From contig NZ_FPBF01000010.1 in NCBI RefSeq assembly GCF_900116615.1, positions 1 to 58,425 of the forward strand: a stretch of DNA of 58,425 nucleotides, read 5' to 3'. The stretch comes from Algoriphagus locisalis (GTDB lineage: Bacteria; Bacteroidota; Bacteroidia; Cytophagales; Cyclobacteriaceae). How positions within the stretch are numbered: position 1 is the first letter of the stretch; each line of letters opens with the position of its first letter. Below are positions 9,542 through 18,632 of this stretch, in pieces. Below the pieces are notes generated by a model. That model did not search any database, was not told where the DNA came from, and was given only the letters and a program-made list of their open reading frames with translations. Both the position numbers and the translations under genes were made by a program.

Positions 9542-9617
9542 AGGAATGTAGGGCTGCAAACCCCGAATAGATCAAAATAAATAGGCGTGAAATGTGATTT
9601 AAATCTCTATCCACTTT

Positions 9618-10166
9618 CTAGAAAAACTCTGTAGGTGGTCCACTCATGGGCATTGGGCTCTTTGGCTTCATTTTTTTATGTTGTTTGGAAAGGTACGTCT
9701 CCCATTTTGAATACTGTTTCTCATTCAAAAATCCCGCGACCCAATTGCTAAGCTGATGCTCAACTGCCTGAAAGGGTGGGGTATAGGGCTTGACTTCTCC
9801 TAGGTAGTTTTTTACCACACTTACTACTTCATCAAAGTCATTTCTATCTTTAATACCAGCTACATTTCTATGATAAGCATATTCAATCCCCTCCAATTCG
9901 ACTTTCTTGAGATCAAATAAACTATCCGTCTTATCGGAATACCATGAAACTATCCGCTCCAGCTTTTTATACTCCGGTGACTGATTCTTGACATGAATGC
10001 GCTTTGCAAGCACTTCTAGATCGAAATCAATAATCCCCAATACATCTTCTATCGGTAAATCAAAAAAACTGGACTCCTTCTGCTCTTTTACTTCAACTCC
10101 CTGAGCATAGCATAGATTAACTGCCATAAGAATCAGAATGGTTAATTTTTCTTTCATAAGTATCAT
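9618..10166 (-). CDS. Small exported helical protein of unknown function
   Basis: 182 residues. The start ATG overlaps the stop of the upstream barrel gene by 4 nt (ATGA), indicating translational coupling; a second ATG three codons in begins the signal peptide KEKLTILILMAVNLCYAQG. The rest is mainly helical and charged. The C-terminal NEKQYSKWETYLSKQHKKMK resembles the LTPEQ..KW pattern of Spy/CpxP-like periplasmic proteins, but I would not assign that family. Because it is coupled to an outer-membrane barrel, a role in that barrel's assembly or stability is a reasonable guess. Confidence 0.65.
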   Translation of the reverse strand: MILMKEKLTILILMAVNLCYAQGVEVKEQKESSFFDLPIEDVLGIIDFDLEVLAKRIHVKNQSPEYKKLERIVSWYSDKTDSLFDLKKVELEGIEYAYHRNVAGIKDRNDFDEVVSVVKNYLGEVKPYTPPFQAVEHQLSNWVAGFLNEKQYSKWETYLSKQHKKMKPKSPMPMSGPPTEFF

Positions 10167-11386
10167 TCAAATTTTCTTCGGAAAAACCAGGTGTCCCCGA
10201 AGGTGAAGTTTAGGGTAATAGTGTTGAGTGATTCTTTGGAAACAATCGAAGTCTCACCCATTCCTCGGTACTTATAACCTAGGCTTATCCTACTGGATCG
10301 ATTAAGGGGAATACCTATTGAAGAGGTGACCTCATAGGCAGAGACTTTAGCTCCTTCCATCTGTATTGAACCGGTATCGTAATTCATTCCTAGCGAGAAA
10401 CTCGTCTGACTGATGAGATTTGTTCCGAAATAATTTGGAATAAACTCGGCTCCAATGCTGTACACCTGATTGGCAATGCTGTACTCATTATCATCTGTAG
10501 GAAAGCCGTAGAGAAAATCTGCTCCGATGAGCCATGACTTATTCTGAAAAGAAAGTCCAGATCGGACAGTAGAGCCAAGCTCATAGTCCATATCGGTCTC
10601 ATCCGCTACGTACAGTACTTCAGAAGTAGCATAGGTTTCCACTTGAGAATCTCCTGTCCCACTTAGCTTGGAAAACCATTGACCAGTAGTACCGAATGTC
10701 AGACTTCCATTTTCATTTTGCAGGAGTTCCACTTGGAATCCCGCTTCAGCACCAACTCCTGAATAGGAATTACGCCTTCTGTAAAGAAACCCTTCCGCAT
10801 ATTGATCCAGATAGCTCGTTTCTTTTTGAAAATTACCAAATAGGAAAGAAGGTCTTAAACCTACCGAAATCCTTGAACCAAGACTGGTAGCATAGTTCAG
10901 ATAAACCTTGTTGATATTCCCCCAACCTTTAAATATCCTCACATATTTACTTGCAAAACCTTCAAAATAATAGGTATCAGAATAGCTATAATCCTGAACA
11001 CCCACCGGACTAAGTCCAAAGGAAAGCGTTGTTTTAGGAGAAAAGCGAAACCACATGCTGAAGTGATTCAGATTGGAAAAGTTGTTGGATATCGTCTCAT
11101 CACTGGTTGTGATTTTTTGCTGATTATAGGAGACATCCACGTCCAGCATAAATGTGTTGGATATTCCGATGCTATTCTGCGAAGCAGGATTAATGGTATT
11201 CAAAAAGTAAGGCGAGCGTACCCCAGCACCTACTGCGCCCAGCCTTTTGGCCAAGCCATAATTATCGTAGGTGGGCAATCCCAAGCCTATCGTCGAATAC
11301 AGTGACCCATGACCCCGCTGAGCTAGGGTCGGAGTGATTGACATCAACCAAAAGAGAATCATCAAACCTGGAAAGTATTTGATCAT
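10163..11386 (-). CDS. Outer-membrane beta-barrel protein (PorV/FadL-like)
   Basis: 407 residues with a signal peptide ending TLAQ. Alternating amphipathic strands run to the terminal TFGDTWFFRRKF. Near the start, RLGAVGAGVRSPYFLNTINP resembles the NPAs/NPAg segment of the FadL/PorV group (family knowledge); I cannot say which member it is. It is the first gene of a two-gene operon, divergent from the DUF4270/kelch genes across a 236-bp region with inverted repeats, suggesting a joint surface complex. Confidence 0.75.
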   Translation of the reverse strand: MIKYFPGLMILFWLMSITPTLAQRGHGSLYSTIGLGLPTYDNYGLAKRLGAVGAGVRSPYFLNTINPASQNSIGISNTFMLDVDVSYNQQKITTSDETISNNFSNLNHFSMWFRFSPKTTLSFGLSPVGVQDYSYSDTYYFEGFASKYVRIFKGWGNINKVYLNYATSLGSRISVGLRPSFLFGNFQKETSYLDQYAEGFLYRRRNSYSGVGAEAGFQVELLQNENGSLTFGTTGQWFSKLSGTGDSQVETYATSEVLYVADETDMDYELGSTVRSGLSFQNKSWLIGADFLYGFPTDDNEYSIANQVYSIGAEFIPNYFGTNLISQTSFSLGMNYDTGSIQMEGAKVSAYEVTSSIGIPLNRSSRISLGYKYRGMGETSIVSKESLNTITLNFTFGDTWFFRRKFE

Positions 11387-11408
11387 GCGTGATTTTTTGC
11401 TTGCAAGC

Positions 11409-11549
11409 TAGAAACCGCCTAGCAAGCCAAACATGATTATAGAAGAACACGCGGTTTCTATAGACCAAAAGGTATTTTGTTACGAGGAGTATGCATTTTT
11501 TCCAGAAAGCTGAACAATGCATTTGGTAGAGACTATATGCGTATTCCTC
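11409..11549. promoter_or_regulatory. Two inverted repeats in a divergent promoter region
   Basis: A perfect 10-bp inverted repeat, TAGAAACCGC (11409-11418) and GCGGTTTCTA (11451-11460), is followed by an imperfect 13-bp one, GAGGAGTATGCAT (11484-11496) and ATGCGTATTCCTC (11537-11549; 11 of 13 pair). They occupy the middle of the gap between the barrel operon and the DUF4270 operon. They may be operators or structured 5' leaders; the sequence does not decide. Confidence 0.4.
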
Positions 11550-11622
11550 TAGGAAATCGGGCAGTTGTTCTAGTATTCTTTCAGGGGCATTAAAGCTCAG
11601 GTAGTTTTGAAACAAAAAATTA

Positions 11623-12894
11623 ATGAAGTCCAGAATTACTTTCTGCTTATTTATTTTGATACTCAGCTCATGCTATGAAAATAGCTTTTTAGATGAAATA
11701 CCCGAAGTAGATCTCGAGGATGATTTCAACATCCAAAAAGTTGAATTTACTGACATCTCTTATTCAAGCTATTTCCAGGACAGTATAGTGACTAGCACCA
11801 AAGAATCATTTCTGTTGGGAAATACGATTGATCCAACCAGAGGAGAGGTCAAAGCTAATCCCTATTTCGAGTTTAATATACAAAGTACATCCACGGGTTT
11901 TGATGATGAAACTATCTTAGATTCAGTAGTATTTGTGCTAAAAATAGATAACTCCCATTATGACACGCTACCGGAATTTGACCTACATATCTATCAACTC
12001 GAAGAGCGGCTAGCATATCAAAATGACGACGATGTCTTTTACGATTTTGAGTCATTTCCCACCAATAGTGTTCCCCTAGTCAGTAAAAGAATTCAATACA
12101 TCCCTTTCCAAGACTCTATTAGAATCACCCTTCCTATGGAATTTGGGCAGGACTTATTTGAAAAAGTACGGGGTTCAGAAAAGCTGTTCGAGAGTAATGA
12201 GGATTTCCTAGACTATTTTCCCGGGTTTATGCTTGAGGTTGCCGGCTCTAGCCCGCTCATGCTTGTATCGAAGGAGTCTTATATTTCCTTTTATCATAAG
12301 CCTCCTCTAGAGCTTTTGGAAGAGGATGAAGAATATCAGATTCCGATAGGCGATGCCTCGTTGGGATTTTCACACATAGAAGTAAATCGAGCAGGCACTC
12401 CATTTTCAGAGGCTCAAGACTATGTTCAATTTCCAGCTTCAGAAAGTCAAAACATGGCTATTGCTGATGAATTGGGATATTCAGCTGTCCGGATTGACTT
12501 GGGAGATCTTACCTATATCGAAGACGTTCCGCATGATTTATATATCTCCGAAGCAAATCTTTACATCCCGGTCAAAAAAGGCACCTACGATGGTAGTCTC
12601 AACCAGCCCCTGCAACAGCTTGATGTCTATGTCATAGACAAAAACAACAATACAAAATCCTACCTCTCGCAAGCTACTTTGGCAAGTTTTGATGAGGTCT
12701 TTCAGGAAGCAACTTACTTCATAATACCCATCAATGACTTTGTAAGAAGTCAAATTTCAGGAAGCAGGCAAACCGATGGGCTCTGGCTGGAAGTCTCCCC
12801 AGGATCTACATTCAATATGGGCTACCTGGTAGTGGGAGACAACTCCTCGAGTTATAAATCAAAATTAGAAATCACACTTATCCCATTAAACTAA
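11623..12894 (+). CDS. DUF4270-like surface lipoprotein
   Basis: 423 residues. A short lipoprotein signal ends LSSC (Cys17), followed by the acidic stretch LDEIPEVDLEDDF expected of a surface-exported lipoprotein. The body is beta-rich. Segments such as RITLPMEFGQDLFEKVRG, FLDYFPGFMLEV and a C-terminal FVRSQISGSRQTDGLWLE match my recollection of the DUF4270 family, whose function is unknown. It is the first gene of a run with the kelch lipoprotein (4 bp downstream). Confidence 0.75.
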   Translation: MKSRITFCLFILILSSCYENSFLDEIPEVDLEDDFNIQKVEFTDISYSSYFQDSIVTSTKESFLLGNTIDPTRGEVKANPYFEFNIQSTSTGFDDETILDSVVFVLKIDNSHYDTLPEFDLHIYQLEERLAYQNDDDVFYDFESFPTNSVPLVSKRIQYIPFQDSIRITLPMEFGQDLFEKVRGSEKLFESNEDFLDYFPGFMLEVAGSSPLMLVSKESYISFYHKPPLELLEEDEEYQIPIGDASLGFSHIEVNRAGTPFSEAQDYVQFPASESQNMAIADELGYSAVRIDLGDLTYIEDVPHDLYISEANLYIPVKKGTYDGSLNQPLQQLDVYVIDKNNNTKSYLSQATLASFDEVFQEATYFIIPINDFVRSQISGSRQTDGLWLEVSPGSTFNMGYLVVGDNSSSYKSKLEITLIPLN

Positions 12895-12898
12895 TATT

Positions 12899-13888
12899 AT
12901 GAAAAAAGTAAACCAGCTTTTATCAACCCTAGCAGCATTGGTAATGCTCGGGCTTTTCTTTTCCTGCCAAGAATCCGAAGACACTACTACAGAAGGAAAT
13001 TGGGTGCGAAGGTCTTATTTCGATGGAAGCAATCGCTCCAATTCTTCCTCCTTCACCGTAGGAAGCAGACACTTCGTGGTGGGTGGCTATACAGGTGATG
13101 ATTACATGAGGGACTTATGGGAATATGATGCTTCCGCCGATGCATGGACCCGACGAGCTGATTTCCCAGGCACTGCAAGATCAAATGCCGTCGCATTCGC
13201 CATTGATTCCAAAGGCTATTATGGAACAGGCTACGATGGCAGAAACAAACTCGGAGACTTCTGGTCTTATGATCCAAACTCGGACACATGGACTGAAGAA
13301 GCAGCCTTCCCCGGAACAGAGAGGTATAGTGCATTAGGCTTTGCACTGAACGGAAAAGGATACATAGGTACTGGATTTGATGGAAGTGAGCAAAAGGATT
13401 TTTGGCAGTATGACCCTAACACGAAAACCTGGAACTCCTTTATAAGCATGGGGGGTGCCAAGCGGTCTGGGGCATTTGTCTTTGTAATCAATGACGTTGC
13501 CTACATTGGAGGAGGAATCAACAATGGCATTTACGAATTTGATTTCTGGGCATTGGATGGCACTACAGAATCTTGGTCTCAAAAAGAGGACTTGGATGAA
13601 GATGACAACTACACCATCGTAAGAAGCGAAGCGGTGGGCTTTAGCATTGGCCCAATGGGCTACCTTGCCACCGGGTCTCAAGGTTCACTAGTGAGTGCTA
13701 CATGGGAATATGATCCAGTTTTGGATGATTGGGAAGACAAGACAGATTTTGAGGGAACTGCTAGAAGTGGAGCCTCTGTCTTTTCTGATGGCGATAGAGC
13801 ATTTGTCTTATTAGGAAAAAGTTCCTCCCTAAGGTTTGATGACATTTGGGAATTCCTGCCGTTCGAAGAATCTGATGAAGACGATTGA
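12899..13888 (+). CDS. Kelch-repeat lipoprotein
   Basis: 329 residues, starting 4 bp after the DUF4270 gene. The lipoprotein signal ends LFFSC (Cys24). At least five kelch-like blades follow, each with a DFWxYDPxxxxW core: DLWEYDASADAWTRRADFPG, DFWSYDPNSDTWTEEAAFPG, DFWQYDPNTKTWN, DFWALDGTTESW and ATWEYDPVLDDWEDKTDFEG. Six blades would close a propeller. The role is probably binding at the cell surface, perhaps with DUF4270 and the divergent barrel. No catalytic residues are evident. Confidence 0.85.
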   Translation: MKKVNQLLSTLAALVMLGLFFSCQESEDTTTEGNWVRRSYFDGSNRSNSSSFTVGSRHFVVGGYTGDDYMRDLWEYDASADAWTRRADFPGTARSNAVAFAIDSKGYYGTGYDGRNKLGDFWSYDPNSDTWTEEAAFPGTERYSALGFALNGKGYIGTGFDGSEQKDFWQYDPNTKTWNSFISMGGAKRSGAFVFVINDVAYIGGGINNGIYEFDFWALDGTTESWSQKEDLDEDDNYTIVRSEAVGFSIGPMGYLATGSQGSLVSATWEYDPVLDDWEDKTDFEGTARSGASVFSDGDRAFVLLGKSSSLRFDDIWEFLPFEESDEDD

Positions 13889-14036
13889 TAGCTTGGTTAA
13901 TTGGGACAGCATAAAACTTCGCTACAGTAATTGAACTTTAAGAAGATGCATTTTAAAATTTCTTAAATCAACAGATTAAGTTGCAATAGGTCACTCATTC
14001 TCAGTTTCCTTTGCAACTTGATTGAATATCAACCCC

Positions 14037-15143
14037 ATGGAGCAAAGGAAAGTATTAAAGGGAATGGTGCATCTACTCATTATTGGGGTGCTATTATCTC
14101 AGTCCATACCTCCATTTTCCAGACCAAATTCAGGAATCACTGAGGTCTTAAATATAACATTCACCAATATCAATTTGGTGCTATTCTATATTTTGAATGT
14201 TACTATCCTCATCCCAAAATTCATCGAGAAACGATCGTACCAAAATTACCTGCTGAGCGTCCTGATACTTCTTATTTTTTCCTTAGTATTTTTTTACCTC
14301 ATCAATACCTATTTCTGGAACCCCGAATCAATGATGCCTAGAAGGCCTGATTTGCCCTCAACTAATATGTTGCCGGACAGGTTGTCGGAAAACATGCCCG
14401 CGCCTAGGGATTTTGAATTCAAGCATAATCCAATTTTCTTTAGAACTTTCTCCTTCGTCTTTAGATTTCTCCTGCTGTTGGCATTAGGGACTGCTTTTGA
14501 GCTCTTATTGCTTTTCGACAAAGAGCGAAAACGAAACGATGAAATGGAAAAGCAAAAAGCTATAGGAGAGTTGAACTTTCTAAAAACACAACTCAATCCA
14601 CATTTCCTCCTAAATGCATTAAACAACATTTATGCGCTGGCTAGGAAAAAATCCGAAGAGACCACCAATGCGATCCTACTGCTTTCAGATATGCTCCGAC
14701 ATGTCTTGTATGAAGCAGGGAAAAGTAAAATCCCCATCAAGCAGGAAATCGAATTTATCCAGAACTACATCAAAATGGAAAAGCTGAAGTTCACTGAGCA
14801 AAATGCCCCAAATATCAACTTTACGGTTTCGATCATAAACACATATTATATGATCGAGCCTCTATTACTTATGACGCTTGTAGAAAATGCCTTCAAGCAT
14901 GGCGTAAGCTATCACACACCCTCTTTTATTCTAATTTCCCTTGAGGAAAATGATGCAGAACTCAAGTTTTCAGTGATCAATAGTATTTCCAGAAAGCATG
15001 ATAATCCCGAGGATAAAAAACACGCAGGACTGGGAATAAAAAATCTGGAAAATCAAATGGAACTCATCTACCCAGGCAAATATTCCTTCCGCCAAAAGCG
15101 GGAAAACAACCTATTTAAAACTTTCTTGACGATTAAAAAATGA
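14037..15143 (+). CDS. LytS-type sensor histidine kinase
   Basis: 368 residues from ATG 14037; an in-frame TTG at 14022 is possible but less likely. Four membrane helices lie in the first 165 residues. The His_kinase domain follows, with LKTQLNPHFLLNALNNIYAL (phospho-accepting His in NPHF), then the ATP-binding LVENAFKHGV and GLGIKNLENQME boxes. The gene overlaps its LytTR partner by 4 nt. A Pro-rich loop (MMPRRPDLP, MPAPRDFE) between helices is the only likely outside segment, so the signal may be a membrane one. The neighbouring surface lipoprotein genes are its possible targets. Confidence 0.9.
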   Translation: MEQRKVLKGMVHLLIIGVLLSQSIPPFSRPNSGITEVLNITFTNINLVLFYILNVTILIPKFIEKRSYQNYLLSVLILLIFSLVFFYLINTYFWNPESMMPRRPDLPSTNMLPDRLSENMPAPRDFEFKHNPIFFRTFSFVFRFLLLLALGTAFELLLLFDKERKRNDEMEKQKAIGELNFLKTQLNPHFLLNALNNIYALARKKSEETTNAILLLSDMLRHVLYEAGKSKIPIKQEIEFIQNYIKMEKLKFTEQNAPNINFTVSIINTYYMIEPLLLMTLVENAFKHGVSYHTPSFILISLEENDAELKFSVINSISRKHDNPEDKKHAGLGIKNLENQMELIYPGKYSFRQKRENNLFKTFLTIKK

Positions 15144-15877
15144 GCTACAAATGCATAGTGATCGATGATGAAGCTCTGGCTATAGATGTCCTGTCAGACT
15201 ACATCGGTAAGTTTCCTCCCCTTGAGCTGGTTGGCTCATTCGACTCGCCTCTGAAGGCTATGAATGCCATTTTGAACGGGGCTGTTGACCTCATTTTTTT
15301 AGACATTAACATGCCTGATATGAACGGGATTTCATTTTATGAGAACCTTCCGATCAAACCAAAAGTTATCTTCACCACTGCTTATAGTGATTTTGCAGTG
15401 AAAGGCTTCGAGATCAATGCCATCGATTATCTGGTAAAGCCATTCAGTTTTGAGCGTTTTTTTATGGCTGTTAACAAACTGATGACCTCGGGAAAACCTA
15501 TACCTTTTCCTCAGGCGAATAGCATAAATTTCGCATTCAGCGAATCTCAGGATTATATTTTTGTAAAGGCGGAATACTCCTCCATCAAGATAAATCTCAA
15601 GGACATTGTATTATTGGAAGGCTATAAGGACTATGTCAAAATCCACTTGCTGAATGAATCAAAGCCAATATTGACCCTAAGCAGTATCAAGCATTACGAA
15701 ACATCACTCTTTTCCAAAGGCTTTGTGAGAGTCCATAAACGGCACATTATCTCTATAGACAAGATCGAAACTATCAGTAGAAACAGAGTTAAGTTGAAGA
15801 ACAAGGAGGAATTCATCCTAATTGGAGCAAGCTACAAGGACTTTTTCTATGAATTGGTGGTGAATAATAAATTGTGA
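15140..15877 (+). CDS. LytTR-family response regulator
   Basis: 245 residues. The receiver domain has DD at 9-10, phospho-acceptor D55 (LIFLDINMPDMNG), a Thr in FTTAYSDFA and the Lys of YLVKPFSFERF. A C-terminal LytTR DNA-binding domain follows (DIVLLEGYKDYVKIHL, FVRVHKRHIISIDKIE). It is coupled to the kinase gene by an ATGA overlap. Regulators of this class bind pairs of short direct repeats; I did not find a convincing pair near the gene. Confidence 0.92.
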   Translation: MSYKCIVIDDEALAIDVLSDYIGKFPPLELVGSFDSPLKAMNAILNGAVDLIFLDINMPDMNGISFYENLPIKPKVIFTTAYSDFAVKGFEINAIDYLVKPFSFERFFMAVNKLMTSGKPIPFPQANSINFAFSESQDYIFVKAEYSSIKINLKDIVLLEGYKDYVKIHLLNESKPILTLSSIKHYETSLFSKGFVRVHKRHIISIDKIETISRNRVKLKNKEEFILIGASYKDFFYELVVNNKL

Positions 15878-16366
15878 AAAAATGAGTATCAGTTTTCAAA
15901 CGCAAAATTCATATCATTGGTCAACTCAAACATGCATCTAGAAAATAGAAAGGCTCTGCTAGTCAAGGTGACATACCTGTGCGTACTCTCCGTGAAAAAG
16001 ATTTAGCATAAAAAACTTCGATCAAGCAGACTTCTAGTAAGGAATTTTTGCTAGGCCAACAATAGGACTAATTTTTTTTCCATTCCTTCTTCCGCCAATT
16101 TAGCCTGATCCCGCCACACGAGGCAAGAGCTTACGGCATAAAGCCCACGCACTTGTCTCTGCTGGTTTCCGTTTCCTGATTCACTGCTTCCGTAGCACCT
16201 GATTACGGCATCCTAAAAAAATTCTGGCTTAAATGTATGCATTATGGAAGCTGTAAATCAAGTGCAAAACCCTTCACTAGCTAGCAAAAATCACCTTTGG
16301 ATGCCATCTAAAAGGAAAATTAAGCCAACATCCTAAAGTGGGATAGTGAATAAAAGAAGTCTTATG
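15878..16366. other. Intergenic region between LytTR gene and sigma factor gene
   Basis: No gene is supported. The region contains leader repeat copy 2 (16011-16190). The remaining AT-rich sequence shows nothing I recognise. The flanking genes converge here, and I see no clear terminator hairpin. Confidence 0.5.
16011..16190 (+). repeat. Dispersed leader repeat, copy 2
   Basis: Nearly identical to copy 3 over about 120 nt from TGCTAGGCCAACAATA to CTGCTGGTTT, and shares about 25 nt more on the left with copy 1 (AAACTTCG.TCAA.CAGA..TC). It is not followed by ardC. The complementary strand has an uninterrupted frame through the core (RDQAKLAEEGMEK), which is also readable in copies 1 and 4. Confidence 0.85.
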
Positions 16367-17044
16367 TCAGTTTAATGCGGTCAAGGCAGAAGTCAAAATA
16401 ATAGGCCAAATGTCACTTTTGTATTTTTTTAAACTAACCGATAAAATATCAATGGCTTTATACAAAAGGTTTCTTGCTGATCGCACATTTTTAAATTGCA
16501 TGGTCTCCGCAATGTCCTTGTACGATAGCCCCTCATAAAAATGGAGAAAAATTACTTCTTGTTGCCTGGTTGATAATTGGCTCGTCGAGGCTAATATCAA
16601 CTTTTTAATTTCTGGCCTATAGTCTTCATTAACATGCATAAGGATAGAGTCCCCGTTTTCGAAAAGCTCTTCATTCATACTTATTTCATCATGTCTATTC
16701 TTTTCACTTCTACTCTCTTTCAATAAGGAGAGCACTTTTCTTCTGTAACTGGCAAATAAGTATGCTTTTACATTTACTGGAGCACTGAGATTTTCTGATT
16801 TCTGGATCAGATACAGAAAAGTGTCCTGTATAGAATCATATACAATCGAATCATCCTTAGTAATCTGAAATCCATATTTGCATAGAATTGATGCGTATCG
16901 ATTATAGAGTATTTCTATACTTTTCTTATCATTGGCTATTATCCCTTTCCACAATTCATCATCAGTTATACGGTTATTCTCTCCAGCATCCTTTTCAGAA
17001 TTCTGATCGAATTGGCCTTCCGGCTTAAAATCTCTCACATTCAT
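16367..17044 (-). CDS. ECF sigma factor (Bacteroidetes sigma-70 subfamily)
   Basis: 225 residues. Region 2 spans DELWKGIIANDKKSIEILYN to YLFASYRRKVLSLL, and region 4 spans LSTRQQEVIFLHFYEGLSYK to KNVRSARNLLYKAIDIL. It is divergent from a FecR anti-sigma gene, followed by a SusC with an STN domain: the classic trans-envelope signalling set. It should direct transcription of the fecR-susC-susD operon once FecR releases it. Confidence 0.92.
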   Translation of the reverse strand: MNVRDFKPEGQFDQNSEKDAGENNRITDDELWKGIIANDKKSIEILYNRYASILCKYGFQITKDDSIVYDSIQDTFLYLIQKSENLSAPVNVKAYLFASYRRKVLSLLKESRSEKNRHDEISMNEELFENGDSILMHVNEDYRPEIKKLILASTSQLSTRQQEVIFLHFYEGLSYKDIAETMQFKNVRSARNLLYKAIDILSVSLKKYKSDIWPIILTSALTALN

Positions 17045-17530
17045 GGGTTCCAGTGCTAAATGAAAACTTCTTACTTATTGAATTATGTCCTCTGTTTTTA
17101 TCAAATTTTTTACTCTCCAAAACTGGTGATGGTTAGAAAAGATCTGAGAAAGGACACTAGAATAGCTTATTATTTTGGCTTTGTCAAAATATTTGGAACT
17201 AACTTCTTTAATCCATTTTCAGTCGGCAGCTGCAAAAAAGTGTCAATTCGAAGGTGAACTATATAGCCAAGGATAATGAATGAGATTCAGGAATAGCATT
17301 ATAAAACCTTGAGTGTTTTCTTAAGTTCAGCCTGCATTTAATTAGTTTGAATAGGAAATACTGCTCTTAAAGCTAGCTATGAATTAAGGGAAATCATAGC
17401 ACTTCCAGGAACATCAATTAGGAGTAGTATAAAATTTTTTAAAAAAAGTTAATTTTTTTTGATGTCACTTTTAGGTTTTCCCTCTCTATGGAGAAAAGTA
17501 AGTGTACTTCTCTACTTGTAAATCCGAATA
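17045..17530. other. Divergent region between sigma and FecR genes
   Basis: About 490 bp with no supported gene. It must contain the promoters of both genes. Close to fecR there is a long A/T tract (17437-17460) followed by GATGTCACTTTTAGGTTTTC and CCTCTCTATGGAG at 17461-17493. This is a plausible site for the partner sigma factor, but no consensus can be derived from one example. Confidence 0.4.
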
Positions 17531-18562
17531 ATGAAATTCAATCCTAAAAGTGAATACGATTTTTTGAAAAACGAAGATTTCGTGTTGTGGGTAAATCACC
17601 AAAAAGGGCAGGACACTGAATATTGGCATCATTGGGTTCAAAAAAATCCTGATAAAGCTGAATATTTCCACAAAGCCAAAGCTATCGTCAATTCATTCCA
17701 ATATTCTGGAGATGAAAAAATTGATGATTTAAGATTGAAAACTATACGCGAAAAGTTGCTGGAGGCTTATGGAAATCCACGTAAAAATATCGCTCATCTT
17801 GAAAATAAGAGCACTAATTCCAATTGGAAGAAATATAAGTGGCTGGCAGCTGCATCCGTAATTCTATTTCTTGTTTTGGGCGGATTAAGTTGGACTTATC
17901 TAAAGACGGATTACAGCGAAAGCGCCAACTGGGTGACTGTCTCTACCGATCGGGGAGAAAGAAGAAATGTGATGCTGCCTGATGGATCTTCAGTAATCCT
18001 GGATTCAAATTCATCTCTCGAATATTTGACAGATTTTGATCGGGGACGCAAAGTCCATCTGAAAGGAAGGGCATTTTTTGAGGTGAAAAAGCAAAATGGA
18101 GAAACCTTCGAAGTTTCTTCTGATCATTTTGCTGTGAATGTACTTGGTACTTCCTTCGACATGAACACCGATAAGGATAGAGGAAATGGGCATGTAGCAC
18201 TAGTAACGGGTAAGGTAAATGTGAGGATGCAGAATGAGGAAGAAGTCAATTTGCTACCACTAGACGCCGCCTTTATAAACTTTGAAAGCAATCAATTAAG
18301 GAAAGGAAGTTTTGATGAAGACCAGATTTTAGGCTGGAGAAAGAATATCCTAAAATTCAAAGATGAGTCTTATAAAATAGTCTTTGAAAGAATTTCTAAC
18401 TGGTACGGTGTAGAATTTATCTATGACAAAAGCCTTGATTTAAAGGGGCTATATAGCGCGACATACAGCAATCAAAAACTTGATGATGTGCTGCAAGGCT
18501 TGAGCTATGCTTCAGATTTGAAATTTCAGATAAAATCCAATTTAGTATATGTGACAGAATAG
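17531..18562 (+). CDS. FecR-family anti-sigma factor
   Basis: 343 residues. A cytoplasmic N-terminal part (1-103) is followed by one membrane helix (about 104-125; LAAASVILFLVLGGL). The periplasmic FecR domain follows (STDRGERRNVMLPDGSSVIL, GRAFFEVKKQNGETFEVSS, VNVLGTSFDMN), then a C-terminal DUF4974 domain (FERISNWYGVEFIYD, LDDVLQGLSYASDLKFQI). The C-terminal domain should contact the STN domain of the SusC encoded 70 bp downstream, and the N-terminal domain should hold the sigma factor. Confidence 0.93.
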   Translation: MKFNPKSEYDFLKNEDFVLWVNHQKGQDTEYWHHWVQKNPDKAEYFHKAKAIVNSFQYSGDEKIDDLRLKTIREKLLEAYGNPRKNIAHLENKSTNSNWKKYKWLAAASVILFLVLGGLSWTYLKTDYSESANWVTVSTDRGERRNVMLPDGSSVILDSNSSLEYLTDFDRGRKVHLKGRAFFEVKKQNGETFEVSSDHFAVNVLGTSFDMNTDKDRGNGHVALVTGKVNVRMQNEEEVNLLPLDAAFINFESNQLRKGSFDEDQILGWRKNILKFKDESYKIVFERISNWYGVEFIYDKSLDLKGLYSATYSNQKLDDVLQGLSYASDLKFQIKSNLVYVTE

Positions 18563-18632
18563 AAAGTAAGGGGCAACCCCTAGAATTATGCCTCAAAATT
18601 AAATAAACCTCAATAACAACAACCCAAAAACT

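Noticed and set aside
9239..9559. 106-codon minus-strand ORF beginning MQPYIPRDQAKLGEEG
   Set aside because: It spans the antisense strand of the NTF2-like remnant and the repeat core. The plus-strand NTF2 homology is convincing, so the minus frame is not a gene in its own right.
11262..11615. 117-codon minus-strand ORF over the divergent promoter region
   Set aside because: It overlaps the barrel gene start out of frame and its composition is not protein-like; the region is better explained as a promoter with inverted repeats.
17060..17257. 65-codon ORF between the sigma and FecR genes
   Set aside because: AT-rich chance frame in a promoter region; no signal, motif or coupling.
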